NCBI GenBank assembly: GCA_905178155.1
Contig: CAJINV010000002.1
Location: forward strand, 2,574,226-2,638,225
Origin: Amoebophrya sp. A120
Lineage: Eukaryota; Sar; Dinophyceae; Syndiniales; Amoebophryaceae
Direction of reading: 5' to 3'
DNA length: 64,000 nt
In this document: in pieces, positions 39,501 to 47,595 of the stretch
Position numbering within the stretch: the first letter of the stretch is position 1
Layout of the letters: every line of letters begins with the position of its first letter
Notes under the pieces: model-generated
Told to the model about the DNA's origin: nothing
Seen by the model: the letters and a program-made list of their open reading frames with translations, nothing else
Databases searched by the model: none
Program-made: the position numbers and the translations under genes

Positions 39501-41023
39501 TCGCGAAGAAAAAATGGAAGTATCAAAAAGCACAAGGTCAAGTGTCCCTTGCCGCGCATTCTTTTTTTGTCTGCCAATAAAAATACAAGATCTACTTTTA
39601 CTCTACATGCTGCCTGTGAGCGCTACTTGCTTTGTCGATGACACGTCTCTGACGGCAGTTGTGCCGCTGCAGGAGCGCATCATCAGGTTTGTTCAAATGG
39701 TCGGGAGGAGGATCACCACTGCTTGTGCCCTTGCATAGAAATCCGAGCTGAACGCGAAGCTGGGAGAAAACGGCAAGAAAAACGGAAAAGGAGCAGAAGA
39801 AGAAGACCAAGAAGGGCCGCTGGGCTTTCTGGACGAGTGGTACTTCCTGATTCCCTGCGGCTGCGTGGTGCTCTTGTGCATCATCGGCGCTTTCGTGCAC
39901 GTGCGGCGCGAGCGCGCCCGGGCCCGGTTGAGCTCGGTGCGCATGTCCAGTGGCGGCCCAGAATCGTCCGTCTCGGGGTCGACGCAACCAGCGTCCGGCG
40001 CAACTAGGTCCAGCCGCGGTTCGCAACGAAGCAGCCGCGGCTCCGTGCGCCCGTCCCAAGCGTCGAACGCCTACAAGAGCGCAGTGTTGGCCTCGGACCT
40101 GCCCTCGGCGATCCCGGAAGGTTATCAAATGCAAATATGGCTGGGTCTGGAATAAACTTGCGATGCAAGAAACGAAATAGTGAGCACACTCTGATGCGCT
40201 GCCAAGCATGACAAGTTTTCCCGTGGTTCTGAGTTGCGTACTCCGCTTGAGAAACTGCGTTTTTGCATGAAAGGCAAGAGGAGCGCTTTGCGGCCGCGCA
40301 ATACAAAGTTCAGAGTCATGCTAGACTAGCATGACAAATCTCGCAATTATCCAGACCCAGATATATTTGCAATGCATATGGGCGGGCCGGGAGAGGAGGG
40401 TGTCCCGGACGAGGAGCCCGGTACGTCGGAAGAGGAGGTATCAAATGCAAATATGTCTGGGTCTGGAAGAATGCAGATTTTTGTCATGCTGTTTTTGCAT
40501 GACGCGGAAGGTCTGGCATGGAAGCCCTAGCATCACAGGTTTCGAGAAGGTTCCGCAATGCCTAACCTGCATGACAAGATTCCCACTGTGGCGACTGGAA
40601 AAAATGGGCAACACTTGCTGCCTACGCATGAGAGATTTGTATGTGTTGTGAAATGCGCATCACAACTGCGCACTTCTACAGACCCAAACATATTTGCCAT
40701 GCATAGGAGGAAGAGGAAGTCGACGAGCTCTCGGAGAACGACTACCAAAAAACAGTGACCAGGGCGAGCAGGGTATGCAAGAAAAAAACTGTGTAAGTGT
40801 AACTTTGTAATGCAGAACATGCAACAGAGTTACGCCTGTCATGCCAGACAGCCATGAAGTCCACTTTGCATGTGTGTTTTCCCTTACAAGCCACGCATGA
40901 TAGGTTTTCTCTGTCATGTAGAGCAAATTTGTGATGCTGTCAACCAAAGAAAGTTACACTAACACAGTTTTTTTCTCGCGATACAGGGCCAGCGATTCGC
41001 GGAACGGATTGTTGGAAGGGTGA
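30592..41023 (+). CDS. G5: single-span membrane protein with tandem EF-hand/Cys-rich repeats
   Basis: Twenty-nine exons can be read from 30592 to the stop at 41021-41023 (3,732 bases, 1,243 residues). The first ATG of the open frame was chosen; the true start may lie in an upstream exon. A weak signal-like stretch (LGLLLLAQ) follows. From about 32200 to 38090 the protein is built of repeats pairing an EF-hand-like loop (DVDFDAVVEKHE, DVDGNGHIEKHE, DTDGDGQINTNE, DSNNDGEITQDE) with a second loop HGDGDGKLTxxE, then a Cys segment VCVPGS and CHCCPAEQQ ending FFAxYVP. Several loops have full calcium ligands; the HGDGDGK type has His at position 1. A membrane span (IPCGCVVLLCIIGAF, about residue 1105) is followed by a Ser/Arg-rich tail. 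Topology suggests an extracytoplasmic calcium-binding repeat region. Introners: 25, from eight families. Confidence 0.75.
30939..31136 (+). other. GT-AG intron in G5
   Basis: Begins GTATAATAAA and ends CATCACAG; phase 2 on both sides, joining two acidic coding segments. Confidence 0.6.
31428..31631. mobile_element. Introner, family E diverged (G5)
   Basis: 204 bp, TATC...GATA, arms GCGTTACAGTTG / CAACTGTAACAC. Exact flank repeat TACGT. Confidence 0.78.
31666..31972. mobile_element. Introner, family F (G5)
   Basis: 307 bp, TATG...CATA, long near-perfect arms (TTTGAAATCG...AAAGTTGAAAT). Exact flank repeat CGCCA. Only a 29-bp exon separates it from the preceding element. Confidence 0.85.
32022..32179. 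mobile_element. Introner, family C (G5)
   Basis: 158 bp, TATC...GATA. Flanks CACTA / CTTTG are poorly conserved; placement rests on the arms and the restored frame. Confidence 0.75.
32234..32460. mobile_element. Introner, family H (G5)
   Basis: 227 bp, TATG...CATA. Flanks CGACG / TGACG. Removal restores an EF-hand loop (DTDGDGQINTNE). Confidence 0.82.
32529..32800. mobile_element. Introner, family A (G5)
   Basis: 272 bp, TATG...GATA, arms diverged. Exact flank repeat CAAAC. Confidence 0.82.
33055..33352. mobile_element. Introner, family A (G5)
   Basis: 298 bp, TATC...CATA. Flanks GGTGG / GCTGG; small duplications inside lengthen it. Confidence 0.83.
33433..33590. mobile_element. Introner, family C (G5)
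   Basis: 158 bp, TATG...GATA. Exact flank repeat GCTGA. Confidence 0.85.
33665..33925. mobile_element. Introner, family A (G5)
   Basis: 261 bp, TATG...CATA. Flanks CGTGG / TGTGG. Right arm carries CATCCAGG while the left is standard. Confidence 0.84.
33978..34240. mobile_element. Introner, family A (G5)
   Basis: 263 bp, TATC...GATA. Exact flank repeat TCTTT. Removal joins EVFF to ASYIP in the repeat. Confidence 0.87.
34595..34854. mobile_element. Introner, family A (G5)
   Basis: 260 bp, TATG...CATA. Exact flank repeat CGATG. Confidence 0.86.
34941..35145. mobile_element. Introner, family E (G5)
   Basis: 205 bp, TATC...GATA, arms AAAAAACTGTTTCACTG and complement. Exact flank repeat TGATC. 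Confidence 0.87.
35293..35604. mobile_element. Introner, family G (G5)
   Basis: 312 bp, TATT...AATA. Exact flank repeat TGCCA. Interior nearly identical to the copy at 48300. Confidence 0.86.
35657..35918. mobile_element. Introner, family A (G5)
   Basis: 262 bp, TATC...CATA. Flanks CGTGC / CGTAC. Interior runs opposite to the gene. Confidence 0.86.
36130..36422. mobile_element. Introner, family B (G5)
   Basis: 293 bp, TATC...GATA. Flanks CTGGC / CCGGC; arms contain small insertions. Confidence 0.84.
36482..36652. mobile_element. Introner, family C (G5)
   Basis: 171 bp, TATG...CATA. Exact flank repeat ACTGC. It splits the CHC-CCP motif. Confidence 0.85.
36748..37044. mobile_element. Introner, family B (G5)
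   Basis: 297 bp, TATC...GATA. Flanks CGGAT / CGGAC. Confidence 0.85.
37103..37314. mobile_element. Introner, family E (G5)
   Basis: 212 bp, TATC...GATA. Flanks GAGGC / GAAGT. Both arms share a matched change (AACTGCTTC / GAAGCAGTT). Confidence 0.83.
37752..37979. mobile_element. Introner, family H (G5)
   Basis: 228 bp, TATG...CATA, arms GCACAACTCCCCC and complement. Exact flank repeat GAGAA. Confidence 0.86.
38115..38332. mobile_element. Introner, family C (G5)
   Basis: 218 bp, TATC...CATA; arms diverged. Exact flank repeat TCGTG. Confidence 0.82.
38407..38618. mobile_element. Introner, family E (G5)
   Basis: 212 bp, TATC...GATA. Flanks GTGTG / GCGTG. Confidence 0.85.
38654..38904. mobile_element. 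Introner, family E diverged (G5)
   Basis: 251 bp, TATC...CATA. Left arm GAAAAAAAACTGTG is clear, the right is eroded. Flank repeat about GCGT, ends uncertain by a base. Confidence 0.7.
39045..39298. mobile_element. Introner, family A (G5)
   Basis: 254 bp, TATC...GATA. Exact flank repeat GTGGC; right arm partly eroded. Confidence 0.84.
39351..39452 (+). other. GT-AG intron in G5
   Basis: Begins GTATTTTG and ends ATCTTCCAG; phase 2. Contains a weak GCCTGACAAA word, so an introner origin is possible but unproven. Confidence 0.6.
39520..39738 (+). other. GT-AG intron in G5
   Basis: Begins GTATCAAAAA and ends CTTGCATAG; phase 0. It joins the charged exon to the exon encoding the membrane span. 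The start resembles a family A end, but no matching right arm is seen. Confidence 0.55.
40123..40378. mobile_element. Introner, family A (G5)
   Basis: 256 bp, TATC...CATA. Flanks AAGGT / TGGGC poorly matched; frame restored on removal. Confidence 0.78.
40439..40705. mobile_element. Introner, family A (G5), GT-AG possible
   Basis: 267 bp, TATC...CATA. Exact flank repeat GGAGG, which allows GTATC...GGAG (GT-AG) reading. Confidence 0.85.
40774..40983. mobile_element. Introner, family E (G5)
   Basis: 210 bp, TATG...GATA. Exact flank repeat CAGGG. Arms ACTGTGTAAGTG / CACTAACACAGT keep pairing despite changes from the family core. Confidence 0.86.
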
Positions 41024-42654
41024 GAGAAAAAGAATTAGAATCATCTATCGCAACTGATTCAGCTGCGTACAGGCACATGTATTGAAGAGGAAAAGGTGCT
41101 ACGCTTCAATTTCTAGCTCTCAGCATATCCAAATTAACTCTCGCCCGGAATCAATTTTACTGTAAAACGAAGTTGAACACGAGCAGACACCGCAGTTGCC
41201 AGTTACTCAAACTCACACGAACAATGATTGCGCAGAATTTTCAGCAGATTTTAGAAAAGCTTACGTCGAAAGAATGATACGCAAGAATGATACGCAGTAG
41301 ACTGATAAATAAACGCGACAGAAAATAAAAATCATTTGTAACGTGCCACACGGATGAACCGAAATTAAAACTAGTTTACTGTACGATGCTGAATTTATCC
41401 TCACATTTACTTTGAGAATACAACGAACCGTTTCGCTTTACAGAGTCAAAGATTGTTTCACACAAAAATAGCTTCATTTGCAACTCCGTTGACAACTTTT
41501 GAACAGACTTACAACAGTTTTACCTTTGACGCCTGAACCACGAATTTTATCAAAAATTGCATTGCAGTTTCGCTAACAAATTTCTATTGTACCAAAACCA
41601 AATAGAATATGCACCTTTTCGATCCGTTTCACAATTTTAACAGACTTTTTACAACCACTTGAATTTGTTCTTGAGCCACCAGTCACAATTACGACCGAAT
41701 CGAAATCAGACGCGACAGGCAAAAATGTAAGATTGAATAGTTTCGAAGAAAAATCAAAATGAATCAGTGTCGTGTGCTGCAAAAAAAGTACAATCAAACG
41801 TACGCTGTACAGAAAAAATTAGGAGAAAAATTAGAAGAAAGAGTAGCCCCATTGTACACAAACCAGGACTAGCTTCGGGGCTACTTTTATTTAAGACTAA
41901 GTAGCACCAGCAAAAACAAACCGAGGTACACGAAGAAGCAATCGAGAGGCAGCCATCGCGGATGCTGGGTACTGTGCAAAACGTGAGAAAAATAGTCCTT
42001 TCCTGGCGATATGCTCCTCACAGGGCGAACGAGAAGCTTCTTTTTCACGATTGACTTTCTTGGTGATGCGAAAAAAGAAAAAAACAAAACTTTCTTCGGC
42101 GGCGGGTAAGGAAGGGAGAAGCCCGTGCTTGTTTCATCGTCTTTTCGCTGCAATGTTCATTCTTCAGTCTGGCATTGTTGATAGTTCCTTTTTTGTTTCG
42201 TAATCTAGCACGCAACGATCACCAAGTTGAACTGCCAATGTGGGCGATCATCTTCTCTGCGAGAACGGCCTGACAAGATCCTTTCTTTAGTGTGATCTGA
42301 AGCCGAAGTTCGGGTTTTTTGCTCCGCTTCGAGCGCGATCAGTTTTTGTTTTTTTTTCACAAGCTGTGTCGTGCCTCGCAGGTCGGTCGTTGTGCCCAAA
42401 AAAAACTCGCACGGTGAGACCGCTTTTCTTCAGATAAAAAGTTGACTCTCGTCTTGCCGCAACGACGGAGCCAAGATCCTTTTTTTTACAAAGTAATAAA
42501 AGTAAAGTGCGAAGTAGAACTACGTCCCAACATAAAAATCACACCCAAAAGAAAAAAGATGCATGCCTCGATACTTCCGTGCAGAAAACGAAAAAGCAAT
42601 CCAAATCACAGAAGCAGATCCAGGACAATATGAAACACGAAAGAGGATCATAGG
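41024..42654. other. Spacer G5-G6
   Basis: Strongly AT-rich, with many TTACAG/TTTTAC words. No coding or introner signal. Confidence 0.5.
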
Positions 42655-45600
42655 ATGGCGCCTTGTTTCTTGCTAAAACGCACCACCGTCGCGGTGAGTT
42701 TTCTCTACTCCTGCTTCTTCCACCAAGCAACTGCTATTTCGTTCTTCACGGAATCCGAGGAAAGCTTCAGGTCCGCGGTGAATCTCTACCGGCACACGGA
42801 TTCCAAGGGGAATTTAAAACTTCCGATAATCTACCATCTGGATGGAAAGAAGTGCGAGGGCCTGGAGTGGGACGACAACACTGATCCAGGCGGGACGGAG
42901 ATCCGCCAGTGCGAGTGGCGGTGTTACGTGAATCAGCAATGCGAAGCCTGGCAGATGTTCAACGTGAGTACGCTGGTTAGAAGTACAGCCAGTGCAGGAA
43001 CTACAGACTCTTCCACCGGAGCCGTTGGCCGTTGCTACCTCGGTACCCCGACAAATTTCGCGAAGTGCGATGGCATAGGGGAATGGTTCGACTGCTTTGG
43101 AAAGGTGTTCGGAGATGAGGTGGTAAGGGGATTGGAGAACATTAAAACTGGCAACAAGAACCGAGATGGTACTACAGCAATAAAACCCAGTTCCTGGGAG
43201 GACATAATGGACGCAGAGCTAAATCGAGACAGGGAGAAAAAGGGGAAAGTGAAGATACAGGAAGACGATAGCGAAGATAGCGACGGGGCGGGCGAAGATA
43301 CTGCGGGAAGTAATGAAGACGAGCAGACAGAAGAGCAAGAGCAAAATTTTCACCACGAAGAGGATACAACTTCTAGTGGAACAACAGAACAGAGACACGC
43401 AGAGCTTTCTCCAATAAAACCAAGAAGTACCGCAACTGTTAAAAAGAAAAAACCTCGCTCCCGGTTAAAGCAGTCCTGGTATGAAAGAGCCAGGACGAAG
43501 TATCAAAAGGAAAAGTCCCCCCTCCCCATACCAAAACTGAAATCTGTGATGCGGAATTTGTGTACACAAATAGGATTTGTCTTGCAGTGGAGGACCGCAG
43601 GCAGACGCACTGCCTGAAGTAGGGGCGTTTTGGTGATGTAGGCACCTAGCATGGCAGGCGTCTGCCCTGTAGCCTTATCAGCGTGACAAATCACCTGCAT
43701 AGCGCGGTGCTCTCTCTCAATTTGCCTTCCTGCAAGACAGACAGGATTTGTGGCCACAAATCCGCATCACAAATTTTCGGACGGATACGTTTTCTATATG
43801 GGGCGGGGGGATTTTTCCTTGCAATACGAAGTGGATTGAGCAGAAGCTCTCCACGGCGAGTAATGAACAGCTAACGGAGTTCACCCACTGCAAGAAAGTC
43901 GCTCCGTACTTCAACCGCCAAGTCCTCGGCGCTAGAATGCGGTGGATGCAAAAGATTTACACAACCGACGAGTCTGATGCGGAGAATGATAAGTTCGCTA
44001 TGCGGTTCTTCAGCTACCATGGTGTGATGGGCGGGATTTGCTACAACGACGACGGATCGTTCTGTCACTGGTCCCGGCAGATTTCCGAGAAGCAGTATAG
44101 GAAGAACCGGTTTCGGTACAGAATAGGAAAACACGCCGATGAAGACACGATCAATTTCTGTACGGATACGGAGGAAGCAAGAGAAAAAGTGGAAAAGACC
44201 CAGTATCTCTTCACGTCGAAAAACCATTTAGCGGAAAAAGCGTTACTCAAACTGCGAGCCGCTATCCCGAAAAAGTGGAAGACGGGCCGGTTTCTGAACT
44301 TCGGGGTGGGGACGTGTAGCACCAATGATCCGATGTATTTCCTCTTTAAAAACCGGGAAAATGAGAGAAGAACGGACTTCTACAAGGCGAAAAGGTTGGA
44401 AAAATTAAACAGGAAAGACGGAAGTTTTGATTCGGAAAAAGCGCTGCAATGGCAGTCCGAGGACGGAGCAGAGGATTTGAACGAGCCGCCGCTTTACGGT
44501 TTCGGATTTGAACTGTTCCGTTCCGTCGCAGAGCAGTGCCGGTACCCCAATACCACCATAATCCTCGCGCCGGTCACTCTGGACAACTTACCGACTTTGT
44601 TGGCAAAAACGAAATTTTTCCCAAACTTACTAATAGAGCGGGAATCGGAGGCGCAGCTCCGGAAAAATCCGCCGCTAGACATGCGGATTCTGGTGGAAGC
44701 TGCGGAAGTGCACGAATCGCAGGGCGCGAAAAAAATGGTCGGCTACACAAGGCCGGAAGTTGCGGCGGTGGAGACGAAATATAGTTATGTTTCGTTTTCT
44801 ATCCATGGTGCAAATTACATGTCTGGATCTGGAAGCTTGTCTTGCTGATACTCGCATTACAGCCTGGCCGCTTGGACGGCAGAACAGCATCAGAAGTTTT
44901 TCAGGCCTGTTGTAGCGGATTCATTCATAAAACGCATGACAAACTGGCTTCCACCATGGGGAAAATCAAAATACTTGCCGATCGTATTCTGGCATCACAG
45001 ATCTTGTTGTCCTTCAACTCTGACATCACAAATCTAGACCCAGACAGATTTGCAATGCATATTGTCCGAGACGGTCACGAAGAAGAAGCTGAACATCGAC
45101 AATGTGGACGGGATATCGATTGCAAGAGTGTCTTGGTCTGGAAACTTGTATTGCTGAAGCTTGCATTGCAGCGTAGCACCTTGTACGGCATACGAGCATG
45201 AGAAATCTTTTCAGGTTTATTTTTGCAGATTCATTTGTAAAACGCATGACAAACGTCGGAGTTTCACAACATGACAAAGAAGTTGCTCACACGTATTTTA
45301 TGCATGACAATTCCTTGCTTTCCTTCAAATTTCGCATGACAAATCCAGTCCCAAACGTATTTGCAATGCATACAGGAGTCCGAAAATGCTGGAAACCAGG
45401 GACGAACTAGAGGAGCTGATAGAATCGTACGGCGGTCGGGAAGAGATGTGGAAGAAGGAAAAGAAACTAGAACAGTTTTTCGATGACCACAGTGAGAAAG
45501 ACATTGAGAAGCTGCAAGCCGAACAAGGGACGACTTCTAACACGAACAACAAATTGGAAGAAACCTTTCCAATTCAACACCCCATTATCGAGTACGTGAT

Positions 45601-46634
45601 TCTGGATTTAGACAGCTACGAGTATCAGGTTTTAGAATTCTTGCAAAAAACCCGGCAGACGGTGTTGATCTACCGGTTGGAGATAGCGCAGCACTTCCCG
45701 CCCCCGTATAAGTACGCGATGCTCTATCACCCAGAGAAGGTGAAACAATACCGGAAACACATGAAATACGCCGAAGACATGTACTTCTCCCCACTGTACG
45801 GAATGAGTCTGTCCGCAGCAATATCGGTGTTGAAGGAGACGCATTATCTACTGTACTTGACAGATAAAACCGACGCGGTGTTCGTACACAAACTCCTAAA
45901 ACCGTACTTGGATAAGGCGTTTGGAATCGATTTCAAATTGCCCTTATCAAATGCAAATATGTCTGGGTCTGGAAAGTTGGAACTTGTGATGCTAACTTTG
46001 GTTTCCAAAAAAATCTGTATTGCATGACCAGCAAGAGGAGTCCTGTTTGCCTTACGCGGGGAGGGCATTTGTCATGCTGAATCGGCATCAGGAAGCCTGC
46101 TAAAAATCTGTGATGCTGGGCCATGCATTAGAGGCAATATAGGCCATGCAAAACATGCATGACAAACCTGGCGCTTTCCAGACCCAGACAGATTTGCAAT
46201 GCATTGCCCTTAGACGAGTTTCAGTGCTACCGGTCCTCGCATTTGTGGCACCAGATGAACCAGCTTTTCGTGCTATCCTGAGCAAAAACGTCCCCAGATG
46301 GGAAACCTGCAACAGAAATCGCCAAGTATGAGAAATCGCTGGTTAGCAAGGAAAGCCGCATGAGAAAGCTATTTTCGCATCCTGTTATACAGCATTACAA
46401 ATGCCAACACGCGACTGGAAATGCTTCGCATGGAGATACGCATTACGAATGTTTCTGTCATTGCGCATTTGCATGACAACTCTGGCGCGCAGACTTTTTT
46501 GCTCAGGATACGTCCGGAGTTGGGCGTTCAACGAGGAGATTCACGAGGGCCTGATGCACATTCACGATAACATCACCTACTATTCGCCGGTGCCGATCGA
46601 GGAGGGGAATGTGCCGTTTCTGCTGTGGGTGTGA
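42655..46634 (+). CDS. G6: secreted protein, PAN/apple-like region plus FkbM-methyltransferase-like region
   Basis: Exons 42655-43500, 43832-44799, 45067-45113, 45378-45944, 46211-46273, 46516-46634 total 2,610 bases (869 residues). Residues 1-29 form a signal peptide (VAVSFLYSCFFHQATA). Residues about 60-145 are Cys-rich (QCEWRCYVNQQCEAW, GRCYLG), reminiscent of PAN/apple domains. An acidic linker follows. The central and C-terminal part has FLNFGVGTC (about residue 434), VILDLDSYEYQVLEFL (about 695), FPPPYKYAMLYHP and FSPLYGMSLSAA. These resemble the IDIDxxE and PPP motifs of FkbM-like methyltransferase-fold proteins. Catalysis is not established, and the family call is from memory of motif patterns. 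Confidence 0.65.
43501..43826. mobile_element. Introner, family D (G6)
   Basis: 326 bp, TATC...AATA. Exact flank repeat CGAAG. Confidence 0.87.
44800..45061. mobile_element. Introner, family A (G6)
   Basis: 262 bp, TATC...CATA. Flanks TTTTC / TTGTC, one mismatch. Confidence 0.8.
45114..45372. mobile_element. Introner, family A (G6)
   Basis: 259 bp, TATC...CATA. Flanks CGGGA / CAGGA. Interior resembles the copy at 44800, only a 47-bp exon away. Confidence 0.8.
45945..46205. mobile_element. Introner, family A (G6)
   Basis: 261 bp, TATC...CATT (last base changed). Exact flank repeat GCCCT. Interior reads on +. Confidence 0.85.
46274..46510. mobile_element. Introner, family B (G6)
   Basis: 237 bp, TATC...GATA. 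Flanks CGTGC / CGTCC; arms partly eroded. Confidence 0.83.
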
Positions 46635-47595
46635 CGGAGGAGGGTGGAGAATTAACATGAAGGTGTGTTTGTGAAGACCTTCGTGATGTTGAACATAAGT
46701 TCAGTACCTGTACGTCATTCGACAATAGACATGAGAGCAGCTGCTGTGGATCTTCAGTGCGTATAGCAGAGGTCCATGGTTCGATAGGCTTTTTCACCCG
46801 CGGCTGCTCGCTCGGGTTGAGATGTTATTGAGATTGAGTACTACACGCAAATCAATGGAATACTTCATGCTGCATTTGCACAATGCTGGGTCGATTGCAA
46901 GAACCGCTGTAAGAATAAAACGCATCATCAATTCGCACAGCTGTACCAGTGCCGCTTACCAGCATTTTGTGCCGGTGTCCGCGCACAATGAACTTGCGGT
47001 TCCCATCATGCGCATTTTTTTCCCTGTTCTTTGTATTCATCATGAGGGTCGTTCTCGTCGTTTCAGCACTAAAGATCGAGGATACTCATTTATCTGTCTC
47101 GAATCTTCGTGAGAGAGCATCGCAGAAGATCGTGTCTTTTCATCTCGCATCATCTTCGTGTCGTGATCGTCGTTTCGTTTCGGGGAGAATGAATGGGATG
47201 ACAGCAAATAAAATCTTCGTGATAGAACAAGAATAACAGATCGAATGTCACCCTCTACGAGTACTTCTATCGTTGTCAAAGTCAGTGGATTCACGTCGAA
47301 CAACTCGATCGTTGCACAGTACACTTGGGCCGCCGGTGCAAGAATCTAACTTGAAAACTGACTCAAAATTGGTGCTGTCTCGGGTCGTTGTCGTTTGATG
47401 AAGAAGCAGCCACTGTGGTTAGGTAGTAAGTGGCAGTACCAACCGCGCCCTGCCGTCGTTTCAAACAGTTAAAATTCCAAACATTTTTACTAGCAGATCG
47501 CATCCTTTTTTTTTCGTCAATAGAGTTTTCATCTTCAGAAAGACCCAGTAGAAATCACGAGAAAACAAAGCAAATCCAAGTGGTAGATCGAAGCG
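46635..47595. other. Spacer G6-G7 and G7 leader
   Basis: Non-coding; repeated ATCTTCGTG-like words near 47105-47220. No introner before the one at 47602. Confidence 0.45.

Noticed and set aside
39723-40180. Alternative Arg-rich frame over the G5 membrane exon
   Set aside because: The other frame gives a membrane span, acidic linker and correct phase with both neighbouring exons.
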